A stretch of 64,000 nucleotides of DNA from an uncultured Kangiella sp. (GCA_947498625.1 CANMKR010000004.1:1-64000), one strand, 5' to 3'; shown: positions 28,476-37,328, counted from the stretch's first letter. The notes: generated by a model from the letters alone, not told the origin. Numbers and translations: made by a program.

Positions 28476-28629
28476 GGGATTCTCGTTAATCTAGTTGGAG
28501 CTATAAAAAGTGGCGCAATTCTACACTAGATAAAGGGTTTCGGACAGAAAATAATCACATTCCTTTAATTTACTCTAAAGCTATAAATCACCTATAATCG
28601 CTAAGTTAATTAATCTTTGAGAAATAAAA

Positions 28630-28902
28630 ATGTCCAAATTGGATCAAGCTGAATTCCTACGACTGATAGATGTCATTGAAAATTTCGAAGTTTTAGAGTG
28701 CTATCGCTTACTATGCCCTATGCCGGTTATTAAAACCCAGAATAAGTTAAAAGATATGCAAGTTGGCGAATACCTCAAGGTTATCTGTACTGACCCTGGA
28801 ACTATGGCAGATATCCCTACTTGGTCCAGAATAAATGATATAACCGTGATTGGATTTGCAGAGTTTGACGACCACACCATCCAATTTCTGCTTCGAAAGT
28901 AG
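28630..28902 (+). CDS. TusA/SirA-family sulfur carrier-like protein
   Basis: This 90-aa protein has the TusA core: CPMPVIKTQNKLKDM (Cys about 29), then a VGEYLKVICTDPGTMADIP block as in family members. TusA-type proteins carry persulfide sulfur on the CPxP cysteine for tRNA thiolation or other pathways. The N-terminus is longer than in classical TusA and lacks its usual DxxGLxCP lead-in, so this may be a specialised paralogue. A putative tRNA sulfurtransferase lies two genes downstream, a suggestive link. Confidence 0.82.
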   Translation: MSKLDQAEFLRLIDVIENFEVLECYRLLCPMPVIKTQNKLKDMQVGEYLKVICTDPGTMADIPTWSRINDITVIGFAEFDDHTIQFLLRK

Positions 28903-28995
28903 ACGATGCTTTAAATCTCAACAATCTCGCCTGGTTAATTTTTAAACGATTTGTGCTAGTATGCCTATTCAAGGATAGGTCTAGAGGATACGACT

Positions 28996-29421
28996 ATGAA
29001 ATCGTTTTTAAATACCCTTTTGTTCATTAGCATCTGCATTTCCGCTCAGCCACTTATAGCCGATGATCATGATTTCCAGGCCCAAGAGTCAGTTGAACAT
29101 TATCTAGAATTCGAGCTTCCAGCATCTTTAAGCCTATCCCCTAGAATGTCACGCGGCGACGATACTATTTACGCCTCCTCCAAAGATGTGTTGGTTGTAG
29201 GAGTAAAAGGGCGAGGAAATGCAGTTATGCTTGTCATAGAATCGGCTGAAACGCCCTTTTTGTCCGGCAAGTATCGTGTCACTATAAATTCGGGCAACAA
29301 AAAAAAGCTACGCTTTGCTAATAAGCCTGGCTCTTATAAATATTCAATCGTCGATGTTTCTGATAAAAACGGCAGTGAAGAAAGGCCTGTATTAGACCCC
29401 GTAATTATCATTAAAAACTAG
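28996..29421 (+). CDS. Exported protein of unknown function
   Basis: This 141-aa protein has a clear signal peptide (MKSFLNTLLFISICISAQPLI, cleavage near residue 22). The mature part is rich in beta-strand-like alternation (VLVVGVKGRGNAVMLVIES; YRVTINSGNKKKLRF). No Cys pair, metal motif or known domain was recognised. It sits between the TusA-like gene and the PP-loop gene, with about 90 and 80 bases of spacing, so co-transcription is possible but not shown. Confidence 0.7.
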   Translation: MKSFLNTLLFISICISAQPLIADDHDFQAQESVEHYLEFELPASLSLSPRMSRGDDTIYASSKDVLVVGVKGRGNAVMLVIESAETPFLSGKYRVTINSGNKKKLRFANKPGSYKYSIVDVSDKNGSEERPVLDPVIIIKN

Positions 29422-29499
29422 CCGTCTAACTTTGCTTACAATCTCTGCTTCAGCTATAATCGCTGTCCATTTTTTGAGCACCACGATTTCTGAATTAGC

Positions 29500-30561
29500 A
29501 TGACTGAATTATCTAACCAAAAACCTCAACGCAAAGCTGTCGCATTAATTTCTGGCGGTTTAGACTCTTTATTAGCGGCCAGAGTTGTCCAAGAACAAGG
29601 CGTTCATGTTGAAGGTATTAACTTTTACACCGGATTTTGCGTAGAAGGTCATACTCATGCTATTCGTAAAAAAGATAAAGAAAAGCAAAAGCGTAATAAT
29701 GCTTTGTGGAGTGCTGAGCAACTTGGCATAAAACTGCATATCATCGATATTTCAGAAGAATACAAGGATATCGTCTATAACCCCAAGCATGGTTATGGTT
29801 CCAACCTAAATCCTTGCCTCGATTGCAAAATCTATATGGTCAATCAAGCTCAAACTTGGGCTGATGAAAACGGTTTCGATTTTATCATTACTGGTGAGGT
29901 TATAGGTCAAAGACCTAAATCTCAACGCAAAGAAACTATGCCAATTATTGCCCGTGAGTCTGGTGCTGAAGATAGATTGTTACGTCCACTTTGCGCGCAA
30001 AATTTAATGCCCACACTTCCGGAACGCCAAGGTTGGGTTAATCGAGAAGAGCTTCTTGGTTTCACAGGGAGAAGCCGCAAACCTCAATTTGAGCTTGCTA
30101 AAAAATTTGGTTTCGAAGACTTCGCTCAGCCAGCAGGCGGCTGCTGCTTCTTAACTGATGCAAACTATTCAAAAAAACTTGCAGATCTTTGGGAAGCTCG
30201 TGGCGAAAAGCATTATGAACTTGATGATATTATGCTATTAAAAGTAGGGCGACATATTAGACCGAAGCCTAACTTTAAGATCATCGTTAGTCGTGAAGAA
30301 GGCGAGAATAATTTCCTACGGGGTTATCGTAAAGAGTTCACTACTATTCATACCGTCAGTCATGGGGGCCCTCTAACTCTAGTAGAAGGCACTTTTGACA
30401 AAGAAGACCTAAAGTTAGCCGCTCAAATCGTCGCACGTTATTCTGGTGGTAAAAGCGCCGATAAAGTTACTGTAGAAGTAGATAACTTTAAAGGCTCTTC
30501 TTACGTTATGGATGTTAAGCCGATGGCTGCTCACGAAGTTTTAGAAGAGTGGCATATCTAG
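29500..30561 (+). CDS. PP-loop ATPase, putative tRNA sulfurtransferase with NFACT-R-like C-domain
   Basis: This 353-aa protein has a PP-loop SGGLDS (18-23) as in MnmA/ThiI enzymes that adenylate a tRNA base. Two cysteine sites fit MnmA-like sulfur chemistry: C106/C109 (NPCLDC) and C215/C216 (GGCC). The C-terminal part (about 235-353; LKVGRHIRP, REEGENN, LAAQIVARYS) resembles the NFACT-R_2 RNA-binding domain found in predicted tRNA thiolases. It is distinct from MnmA and ThiI proper, and its base target is unknown. A TusA-like gene is nearby. Confidence 0.78.
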   Translation: MTELSNQKPQRKAVALISGGLDSLLAARVVQEQGVHVEGINFYTGFCVEGHTHAIRKKDKEKQKRNNALWSAEQLGIKLHIIDISEEYKDIVYNPKHGYGSNLNPCLDCKIYMVNQAQTWADENGFDFIITGEVIGQRPKSQRKETMPIIARESGAEDRLLRPLCAQNLMPTLPERQGWVNREELLGFTGRSRKPQFELAKKFGFEDFAQPAGGCCFLTDANYSKKLADLWEARGEKHYELDDIMLLKVGRHIRPKPNFKIIVSREEGENNFLRGYRKEFTTIHTVSHGGPLTLVEGTFDKEDLKLAAQIVARYSGGKSADKVTVEVDNFKGSSYVMDVKPMAAHEVLEEWHI

Positions 30562-30634
30562 CCTAAAATCCAACAACTAGTCTTTTTATAGCTTTACCGT
30601 TATCATGTGTTTTTTTAAGAACTATGAGAACAAA

Positions 30635-32566
30635 ATGCTTATAAAACAATTAATATCATTCTCAATACTTTTGATGTCATTATCGATAATGGCAGAACCG
30701 ACAGCAGTTGAGATTTTCGCAAAAGACCCTAAATTTCAGAATATGAAAATATCTCCATCTGGGGACTATATTGCTGTAACATTCGAAGAAAATCAATCAA
30801 CCAAGTTAGCCATATTCAGTTCAGATATGAACAAGGTTTTAGGGCAAATTTCCTACGAAGGTGATGATATATATTACTTTGACTGGATAGATGAAAAAAA
30901 TATCTTATACAGAGTAAAAAACGACAATGGGTATTTAGCTACTAAAAGCTCCGAAAATCATCAAGTATTTATTGCAAACTATGACGGTAAGAACAGACGA
31001 TCATTAGATCAATATGGCAATGCTTATTTAAGGAATAAATTAAAAAAAAGCAAAAATCACATTCTTATCCAAAAATATAGAGAAATTGCAAAACTATTCA
31101 AAGTCAATTTAAAAACGATGAAACAACGCTTAGTAAATGATAAGCCGCTAATCAGCTCAAGCATTCAACCAGGCATAATTGACAACCAAGTAAATTTAAA
31201 TGGTGAAAATGCTGTAGTAACAGTTCTTGATGTAAACGATAGAAGTGATCCATGGGATGACTCTTACACAACTTATTATAGATTTAATAAAGACTCTGAC
31301 TGGAAAGCAATAACTGTAGATAATAAGAGACCTGGAAAGTGGGTTAGTAATGATCTTGGTTTTAGCTCTAATAATCGCTATTTTTACTTTCTTTCTAACC
31401 ATGACATGAAGGAAAATGATCGCTCAGGCCTTTTTCAGCTAGATATGAGAACAGGCAAAATAAAATTAGTCTTTAGACACTCAGATGTGGATATCGCTGG
31501 GGGCGTCTACGCTGAAGATCAGTCTTTAATAGGGGTTCGTTACGAAGCAGGATACCCTGGTTATTTTTATGTTGATGAAAATCATCCTGAAGTGAAGTTT
31601 CGTAAAGAACTTAAAGCATTATTCCCTAATTCTAGAATAAGCATTACAAGTTATACTAATGACAGCGATATGCTTATTTATGTTTCAAGCGATAGGAACG
31701 CGGGTGAATTCCACCTTTTTAAAAACAAATCAAAGAAACTTATCAGCATTGCAAAAACTAGACCTGAGATTGATCCTAAAAAGATGTCCATTCAAGAGGC
31801 ATTCACACTTCAATCGCGCGATGGCTTAAAGTTATATGGTTTATTAACTCTTCCTTATGGCAAAAAAGACCAAAACCTTCCAATGGTTGTTATGCCTCAC
31901 GGCGGCCCATTTGGCGTTCAAGATTTTTGGGGGTTTGATGACCGAGCCCAATTATTTGCCAGTAGAGGCTATGCAGTTTTGCAAGTCAATTATCGTGGCT
32001 CCGGTGGATACGGTAATGACTTTGAAGAGTCAGGTCACAAGAAGTGGGGCGAAGAAATGCAAGATGACATAACTGACGCCACCCAATGGGCTATAAAAGC
32101 GGGTGTTGCAGACCCTAAACGGATCTGCCTATATGGTATTAGTTATGGTGGCTATGCCACTATGCAAGGAGCTGTAAAAGAGCCGGATTTATATCAGTGC
32201 GCTATAGCTTCAGGCGGCGTCTATGATTTGTTCCTTCATACCAAAGTTGGTGACTTCCAAGCGGGAAGGACAACAGATGCATGGATGGAAAAGACCATGT
32301 CATCAGTTCCAGAAGTGATGCGTCGAAACTCTCCTACTTTAAATGTTGATAAAATCAAAGCTGATATATTTTTGCTTCATGGGGATGCGGATATACGAGT
32401 TCGAGTCGATCACTACCACGCTTTAGCAGAAGCCTTAGATAAAATTGGCAAACCTTATAAATCAATGATCAAAGAAGGTGAAGGTCATGTGTTTACTAAA
32501 TATGAAAATCGTGTAGAAGAGTTTTATGCTATATTAGATTTTTTGGATAAAAGTATTGGCAAATAA
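30635..32566 (+). CDS. S9-family prolyl oligopeptidase-like serine peptidase
   Basis: This exported peptidase has 643 aa from ATG 30635. That start gives a clean signal peptide (MLIKQLISFSILLMSLSIMA) and is preferred over ATG 30605, ten codons upstream. An N-terminal beta-propeller covers about 22-370 and an alpha/beta-hydrolase domain follows. The triad is S503 (GISYGGY), D586 (HGDADIRV) and H618 (GEGHVF). The likely role is cleavage of imported or periplasmic oligopeptides. The gene is more AT-rich than its neighbours. It shares a terminator with the convergent methyltransferase. Confidence 0.9.
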   Translation: MLIKQLISFSILLMSLSIMAEPTAVEIFAKDPKFQNMKISPSGDYIAVTFEENQSTKLAIFSSDMNKVLGQISYEGDDIYYFDWIDEKNILYRVKNDNGYLATKSSENHQVFIANYDGKNRRSLDQYGNAYLRNKLKKSKNHILIQKYREIAKLFKVNLKTMKQRLVNDKPLISSSIQPGIIDNQVNLNGENAVVTVLDVNDRSDPWDDSYTTYYRFNKDSDWKAITVDNKRPGKWVSNDLGFSSNNRYFYFLSNHDMKENDRSGLFQLDMRTGKIKLVFRHSDVDIAGGVYAEDQSLIGVRYEAGYPGYFYVDENHPEVKFRKELKALFPNSRISITSYTNDSDMLIYVSSDRNAGEFHLFKNKSKKLISIAKTRPEIDPKKMSIQEAFTLQSRDGLKLYGLLTLPYGKKDQNLPMVVMPHGGPFGVQDFWGFDDRAQLFASRGYAVLQVNYRGSGGYGNDFEESGHKKWGEEMQDDITDATQWAIKAGVADPKRICLYGISYGGYATMQGAVKEPDLYQCAIASGGVYDLFLHTKVGDFQAGRTTDAWMEKTMSSVPEVMRRNSPTLNVDKIKADIFLLHGDADIRVRVDHYHALAEALDKIGKPYKSMIKEGEGHVFTKYENRVEEFYAILDFLDKSIGK

Positions 32567-32580
32567 AAAGTTGTTCAAAA

Positions 32581-32610
32581 ATAAAAGCCTCTTACGAGGC
32601 TTTTATTTTA
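32581..32610. terminator. Bidirectional terminator between S9 peptidase and methyltransferase
   Basis: ATAAAAGCCTC (32581-32591) pairs with its perfect complement at 32596-32606 across a 4-nt loop, with A and T runs on the two sides. The minus-strand methyltransferase stop codon (32592-32594) lies in the loop. Confidence 0.88.
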
Positions 32611-33572
32611 TCTGCCACAAAGGTGACACCAAATAAATTTTTATTATAGTAAATTGGTTGCACTAAACGTAACTTGTAATTTTTAGATTCGGCCAACCTA
32701 TTTAACTTTAACAGCCCCTCTTTATCTAAAGCTGCTGACTTCAAATCCAACATTCTCTCTTTATACTTTTTTATTTCTACTTTCAGATTCTCTAGAGTTT
32801 GTTGCTTTTCTTCTAAAGTCATCAAACTAGCTTCTTGCGCAAAAAACCTTGATAGCATGTCTATAAAAAATTGAATATGTGTTGGCTCTGCATATTTTTT
32901 CATTTGTTCTGTTAAAAATGATAGTTGCTTATTAATATCTTTTTTTAACTTATCTGCAACATCATCTTTTGCATTCTTTGGTAGCTTATCTAATCGAGCC
33001 AGAATTAACCCAACAGTTTCTATCAAACCAGTGCGATTACAAACTCTAATTTGTTCAAGAGCTTCAAAGGCCTGTTTTATTATTACAGATTCAGAAATAT
33101 GCATTATGAAAGCAACTCTTCCAGTATCATTTAAGATCCTATCTACCTCATTAAAAGCCTTTTCATGATCTGCATATTCAAAACCAAACTGGCTTATAGC
33201 CATATCAAATGAATTATCATCAAACCCTGTATTTTCTATATTAGTGTTTGAATAAAAATTAATATTATTTTTTAATTTAGTTAATGACTCACTTCCTTCC
33301 GTTGCTTCATTGACTTTAATATCTGCAAAATCTACTGCTGAAATTTTGTGACCACGGCTATTTAACTGATTAAATTCTTCAATCAATAGTGCCAAAGCAC
33401 CATTACCGGAGGCAAGATCAACTATTTTTAAATTTGGGTTTGTTTGGGCGAACAACTCGAACCAAAACTGCTTAATTTCACCGTCATAGTTACCTTCAAA
33501 ATGACCATGAAAAGTGGTTAATGTATTTTTGTCCCAAAACTGAGACCATTGTTCAGAGTTTAATTTACTCAA
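32592..33572 (-). CDS. Class I SAM-dependent methyltransferase, unknown substrate
   Basis: This 326-aa protein has the Rossmann methyltransferase fold with motif I VDLASGNGALALL (about 56-68), the acidic AVDFADIKV strand and FDDNSFDMAISQFGFEYAD as motif IV. After about residue 170 comes a long charged helical region (coiled-coil-like, TLEEKQQTLENLKVEIKKYK) of unknown role. The gene lies 5 bases after the 2OG oxygenase gene and is certainly co-transcribed with it. The two probably modify the same molecule. It is more AT-rich than its surroundings. Confidence 0.8.
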   Translation of the reverse strand: MSKLNSEQWSQFWDKNTLTTFHGHFEGNYDGEIKQFWFELFAQTNPNLKIVDLASGNGALALLIEEFNQLNSRGHKISAVDFADIKVNEATEGSESLTKLKNNINFYSNTNIENTGFDDNSFDMAISQFGFEYADHEKAFNEVDRILNDTGRVAFIMHISESVIIKQAFEALEQIRVCNRTGLIETVGLILARLDKLPKNAKDDVADKLKKDINKQLSFLTEQMKKYAEPTHIQFFIDMLSRFFAQEASLMTLEEKQQTLENLKVEIKKYKERMLDLKSAALDKEGLLKLNRLAESKNYKLRLVQPIYYNKNLFGVTFVADKIKAS

Positions 33573-33577
33573 AATTA

Positions 33578-34225
33578 TTACCTTTTATTATGAAACCAAA
33601 AATTTGCCGCTATAGTAATTCTTTCTTCCTTACCCAAATATGGTTCCACGTAGTGATTTAAATAAGACGGAAATATAATAAGCTCTTTAGCTTGTAGTCT
33701 TACCCGGTATCCATTGTAGCTGTAGGCACGTGACATAGTTCTATTAGTAGGGTCTAAAAACATTGATGAACCAGCTCGACTGTCCATAAAGACTAAGTGC
33801 CCTGCTTGTTTATCTTCGGACGGAATTTTATCACCCGGGCTTACACAATAAACAACACTCCAAGATGCCAAAGGGTGGTTGTGTGGTTGAAAATATCCAC
33901 CGTTTCTAGTTATATGAAACCAAGAGTCATTATAGAACATCAAATTTTCTAAATCACTTAACTTAAAATTATTTATCTCCGCAATAAATTGTGCCAATTC
34001 ACTATAAATAACCTGCTTAAGCTGCTGTATCACCGGTGAATCATGCTTAAACAAATCAAATTTGCTTTCAAATAAATTAGGAAATTTTCCCTGTGGTGGA
34101 TTTGGCTTCTCAAACTCCAAGGTTTCTGACTGTAAAATAAATTGCTCTATTGAGTCGTTAAAGTTGAGCTTGTCTAGTACCTTTCTGTATACAGGCGTTG
34201 CGAAAAGTGTATTTATTTGTTTCAT
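33578..34225 (-). CDS. Putative 2OG-Fe(II) oxygenase (TIGR02466-like)
   Basis: This 215-aa protein resembles the TIGR02466 family of putative 2-oxoglutarate/iron oxygenases. The conserved start region INTLFATPVY is present. The QPHNHP block supplies the first iron-binding His residues, FPSYLNHYVEPY the distal His and KEERITIAANFWF the Arg that would hold 2-oxoglutarate. The substrate is unknown. It lies between the TonB-dependent receptor and the methyltransferase. A strong terminator (34237-34270) separates it from the receptor, so it needs read-through or its own promoter. Confidence 0.8.
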   Translation of the reverse strand: MKQINTLFATPVYRKVLDKLNFNDSIEQFILQSETLEFEKPNPPQGKFPNLFESKFDLFKHDSPVIQQLKQVIYSELAQFIAEINNFKLSDLENLMFYNDSWFHITRNGGYFQPHNHPLASWSVVYCVSPGDKIPSEDKQAGHLVFMDSRAGSSMFLDPTNRTMSRAYSYNGYRVRLQAKELIIFPSYLNHYVEPYLGKEERITIAANFWFHNKR

Positions 34226-34236
34226 TTCTACTTACC

Positions 34237-34271
34237 AAAAAAAACCTTGGGCAAAGCCCAAGGTTTTTTAA
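34237..34271 (-). terminator. Terminator between TonB receptor and 2OG oxygenase
   Basis: AAAAACCTTGGGC pairs with GCCCAAGGTTTTT across AAA, with eight T on the minus strand. It is only 12 bases before the oxygenase ATG. It should reduce expression of the two downstream genes relative to the receptor. Confidence 0.92.
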
Positions 34272-34284
34272 TTACATTCAACTG

Positions 34285-36909
34285 TTATAGACGTTGCGTA
34301 TAACTGATGAATGGAGTTCTGCCTTCAAGTTGGTACAACTGACCAGATACTGATTGATCCCAACCAGTTGTTGGATCAATTGGCACATCCGCATCAAATA
34401 AGTTACGGAAACCAACTGTGATATCAGCATCCCAAGAAGTGTTGAATACATAAGTTGCATCAGTTGCAAAATAATCATCATATCTTGGTACGTCTGGACC
34501 GCCTGAACCCTCGAAATCTGCTATATAGCGAGAAATCAAGTTAACAGTGTGAGCATCAGAGTTCCAACGCAAGTTAAGGTTATAACGGTCTTCAGGAGCA
34601 CCTTCACTATCAATTTGATTTACTGCAGCTGCAGTTGGATCAGAAGTGAAGTTGTACTCATTAATGTGAGACCAAGTTAACTGTGCGTCTAAAGAACCGA
34701 AGCTATCAGTGTCAAAACGGTAACCTAACTTAACGTCATAACCTTCAACTTCAAAGATACCAACGTTAGCGAAACCACGTTCGATGTTGTTCAAACGACC
34801 AACAGTGAAACCAGCAGGTGGTGGATCACGAGTGATAACAACGCCTGGAGGAAGTGGGTTACCTTGAGATTCAAGGTTGATAATAGTTTGCATACCAATT
34901 TGCTGAACAGCATTTTCAATTTCGATGTTATAGAAGTCAACACCAACATTTAAGTTTTCAATTGGCTCCCAAACAGCACCAACATTGAATGTTTCTGCAG
35001 TTTCAGCTTGTAGATCTGGGTTACCACCAGTGAAGTTTTCAACTTGGTTGTTAGGACAGTCAACAGCTGCGATGCCACGATCAGCACACAATGTTAAATC
35101 AACTACGTCATTGAAAGACTGTGCACGTGAAGAATAAAGCTCAGTTAAGTTAGGAGCTTTGAAGCCTTCACCCCAAGATGCACGTAATACTAAGTTATCC
35201 AGTGGTTGGAAACGTACCATTACTTGTGGAGAGAACTCATCACCGAAGTCACTATAATCATCATAACGACCAGCAACATTTACTGTTAACATGTCAGTGA
35301 TTGGGAATTGCATCTCACCGTATACAGCGTAACGCTCACGATCACCAGCAGCAGAGTTACCAGCAGAACCAGTTACGTTACCAGCTTCACGGAATGTATC
35401 ATAAACGTCTTGATACTTTTCAGTAGCCCATTCGCCACCAAATGCCCAACCGATGTCACCACCGGCTAACTCACCGAATGCGCCATTTAAAGAGAAGCCC
35501 ATTGCATTGTAAGTAGTGATAATGTCACGAGATAAAGTTGCAGATGAATTTGCAACAGCTTGTAAGTGAGTAGGATCTTGAGATAGAGGATTCAATACAT
35601 CGTAGTTACCAGCAGCAACTTCTTCTTCAAGAACAGAAGTTAGAACATAAGTTGAACCTAACTCTAAACCTTCATAACGATAGTTACGTGCGTAAACACT
35701 ATACTCAACGTCATCATTCAAGAAACCTTCTAGAGTTACAACATTGTTTAACTCGTAACGAGTTGTGTTGTCATCACGAGTACCGTGACCAACAAAACGG
35801 TGGAATGCTAAAATGTCACCGCCAGCTGTTGCTGGACGAGGATCACAACCTGCACAGAAGAAGAAACCAACTGCAGGAGCATAACGACCAAAACTCTCAA
35901 TACGAGAGTAAGTGTTACGATAGCTTAAAGTGTGGTTATCGCTAATTTGGTAGCTAGCATTTAAGAAAGTACTGAAACGGTCTACAGCACCAGTTTGTGC
36001 TGAGATGTCTGCATAGCCGTAACCACAACCTTCACCTGGAACGCCAAATGGATCAGTGAATACGCCAGCATATAAACCGCCATCGTCAGTTGTTTGACAA
36101 TCGCCTAAAACGAAAGCTTCGCTGAAGTCTGTAGAGAAACCAGTGTTACCACCTACAGAAATACCACGAGTATCTGCGCCGAAAACGCCGCCTGGATTAA
36201 GCACTTGAACACCACTGTAATCGCGGTCAGCATCAAAAATTGCATCACGACGGAAGATTTCAGCCGAGAATACGATATTAGCTTTGTCTGAAGCACCACC
36301 GATTACGAAGCTAGCGTTCTCTTCATCACCACCTTCTAAAGATGGACGAGCTGCACCAAATTTGAATTCTGCGCCTTCGTAGTCATTACGCAATTTGATG
36401 TTAATTACACCACCAATTGCATCAGCACCATAAATTGCTGAAGCACCATCTGTTAAGATGTCGATGCTTTCAACAGCTGCTAATGGAATACTGTTTAAAT
36501 CTACAGCAGCAGAACCAGTGAAAGGGTTACCAGGAACTCTTAAACCGTCAATTAATACAGCAGTTCTGTCCGCACCTAAAGCTCTTAAGCTTACTAATGC
36601 GATTTGACCAAAACTTGTACCAGAACGTTCACGGAATGAACCGAAGCTGTTAAACGTGGTTGATCTTAATACGTCAGAAACAGACTCTAAACCAGAAAGT
36701 TCTAAGTCTTCGCGAGTGATAGTTGTAACTGGAGTAGCGCCTTCAACGTCAGTTTGACGGATACGCGAACCAGTAACAACAATACGTTCAGCTTCATCAG
36801 CGCCATCTTCGGCAGCCATAGAAGCAGGAGCACTAATCGCTAAAGTTGCTGCAGCACCGCTAAATAAAGCAGCTTTAACAGCTTTAGCTATCATTGTCTT
36901 ATTTGTCAT
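34285..36909 (-). CDS. TonB-dependent outer-membrane receptor
   Basis: This 874-aa protein has a signal peptide (1-32, ending ASMA), a TonB-box-like ERIVVTGSRI (about 41-50), a plug domain (about 55-170, with VLIDGLRVPGNP and SAIYGADAIGGVINI) and a C-terminal 22-strand barrel. It ends SYTQRL instead of the usual aromatic residue. Receptors of this kind import iron complexes, peptides, glycans or other large solutes; the ligand cannot be told. The following oxygenase and methyltransferase may act on the imported compound. A candidate promoter lies at 37020-37047. Confidence 0.92.
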   Translation of the reverse strand: MTNKTMIAKAVKAALFSGAAATLAISAPASMAAEDGADEAERIVVTGSRIRQTDVEGATPVTTITREDLELSGLESVSDVLRSTTFNSFGSFRERSGTSFGQIALVSLRALGADRTAVLIDGLRVPGNPFTGSAAVDLNSIPLAAVESIDILTDGASAIYGADAIGGVINIKLRNDYEGAEFKFGAARPSLEGGDEENASFVIGGASDKANIVFSAEIFRRDAIFDADRDYSGVQVLNPGGVFGADTRGISVGGNTGFSTDFSEAFVLGDCQTTDDGGLYAGVFTDPFGVPGEGCGYGYADISAQTGAVDRFSTFLNASYQISDNHTLSYRNTYSRIESFGRYAPAVGFFFCAGCDPRPATAGGDILAFHRFVGHGTRDDNTTRYELNNVVTLEGFLNDDVEYSVYARNYRYEGLELGSTYVLTSVLEEEVAAGNYDVLNPLSQDPTHLQAVANSSATLSRDIITTYNAMGFSLNGAFGELAGGDIGWAFGGEWATEKYQDVYDTFREAGNVTGSAGNSAAGDRERYAVYGEMQFPITDMLTVNVAGRYDDYSDFGDEFSPQVMVRFQPLDNLVLRASWGEGFKAPNLTELYSSRAQSFNDVVDLTLCADRGIAAVDCPNNQVENFTGGNPDLQAETAETFNVGAVWEPIENLNVGVDFYNIEIENAVQQIGMQTIINLESQGNPLPPGVVITRDPPPAGFTVGRLNNIERGFANVGIFEVEGYDVKLGYRFDTDSFGSLDAQLTWSHINEYNFTSDPTAAAVNQIDSEGAPEDRYNLNLRWNSDAHTVNLISRYIADFEGSGGPDVPRYDDYFATDATYVFNTSWDADITVGFRNLFDADVPIDPTTGWDQSVSGQLYQLEGRTPFISYTQRL

Positions 36910-37214
36910 AAATCGTACCTATAAGTATGTAGTTAGTAAATTTACTTTTTATTGCACCATTGTTAATTTTTCTCGTAGCACAAAGCGTGCTCCAACGAAA
37001 AACCTTGGTGACCGTAATAAGTATCACATATAAAGTGTGAAGGTCAACAACATTTAGTTATTTGCAGTCTTTTTATGGAACTTTCTCAATAAATGTTAAT
37101 ACATAAGCTTTTCTAGTAATTTATCCTTCAAAAATAGGATCCAATATTTTTTTGCTTCGATTAAAGCCGATAATAAATACTTTGCTAACGACTAGTTGAA
37201 CACACTCTATTGGT
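36910..37214. other. Intergenic region between TonB receptor and glnA
   Basis: No coding sequence is seen. This stretch holds the receptor leader and promoter (37020-37047), and a small dyad AGCAC / GTGCT around 36977-36991. The rest, up to the glnA control region, is AT-rich without clear structure. Confidence 0.5.
37020..37047 (-). promoter_or_regulatory. Candidate promoter of the TonB receptor gene
   Basis: On the minus strand there is TTGACC (37047-37042), a 16-nt spacer and GATACT (37025-37020) preceded by an extended -10 TGT. The spacer region contains TCACA and TGTGA (37024-37028, 37036-37040) as an outward-facing inverted repeat, which may be an operator. It implies a leader of about 100 nt. 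Confidence 0.45.
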
Positions 37215-37231
37215 TGCACCGTTCTGGTGCA
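37215..37231. promoter_or_regulatory. NtrC-type binding site upstream of glnA
   Basis: TGCACCgttctGGTGCA is a perfect 6-bp dyad with a 5-nt centre. It matches the enterobacterial NtrC site (TGCACC-N5-GGTGCA). Its centre lies about 73 bases before the predicted glnA transcription start. An identical dyad lies before ntrB (39476-39492). Confidence 0.85.
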
Positions 37232-37255
37232 GAAGCTTCTTCTTCACCCTTGAAA

Positions 37256-37296
37256 TTAACTACTGTTAACTTCCATTTATCCGTATAATTGCCTCC
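37256..37296 (+). promoter_or_regulatory. glnA promoter, sigma-70 type
   Basis: A perfect TATAAT (37284-37289) lies 39 bases before the glnA ATG. The 17-nt-spaced -35 (TACTGT) is poor, which would fit an activator-dependent sigma-70 promoter. A dyad TTAACtactGTTAA (37256-37269) covers the -35 area. No GG-N10-GC sigma-54 element was found between the NtrC site and the gene. Confidence 0.6.
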
Positions 37297-37328
37297 AATA
37301 TTTGTTAGGACCTCATTTGGAGAAATTT

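Noticed and set aside
30605-30634. Ten extra codons at the start of the S9 peptidase
   Set aside because: They would put charged residues ahead of an otherwise clean signal peptide that begins at ATG 30635.
37232-37328. Possible sigma-54 promoter for glnA
   Set aside because: Looked for GG followed by GC ten bases later with the TGGCAC-N5-TTGC pattern; the nearest candidate (TGGTGCAGAAGC) has the wrong spacing.
37302-37328. Longer glnA from an upstream TTG
   Set aside because: ATG 37329 has a GGAG ribosome-binding site and gives the exact usual length of 469 aa.
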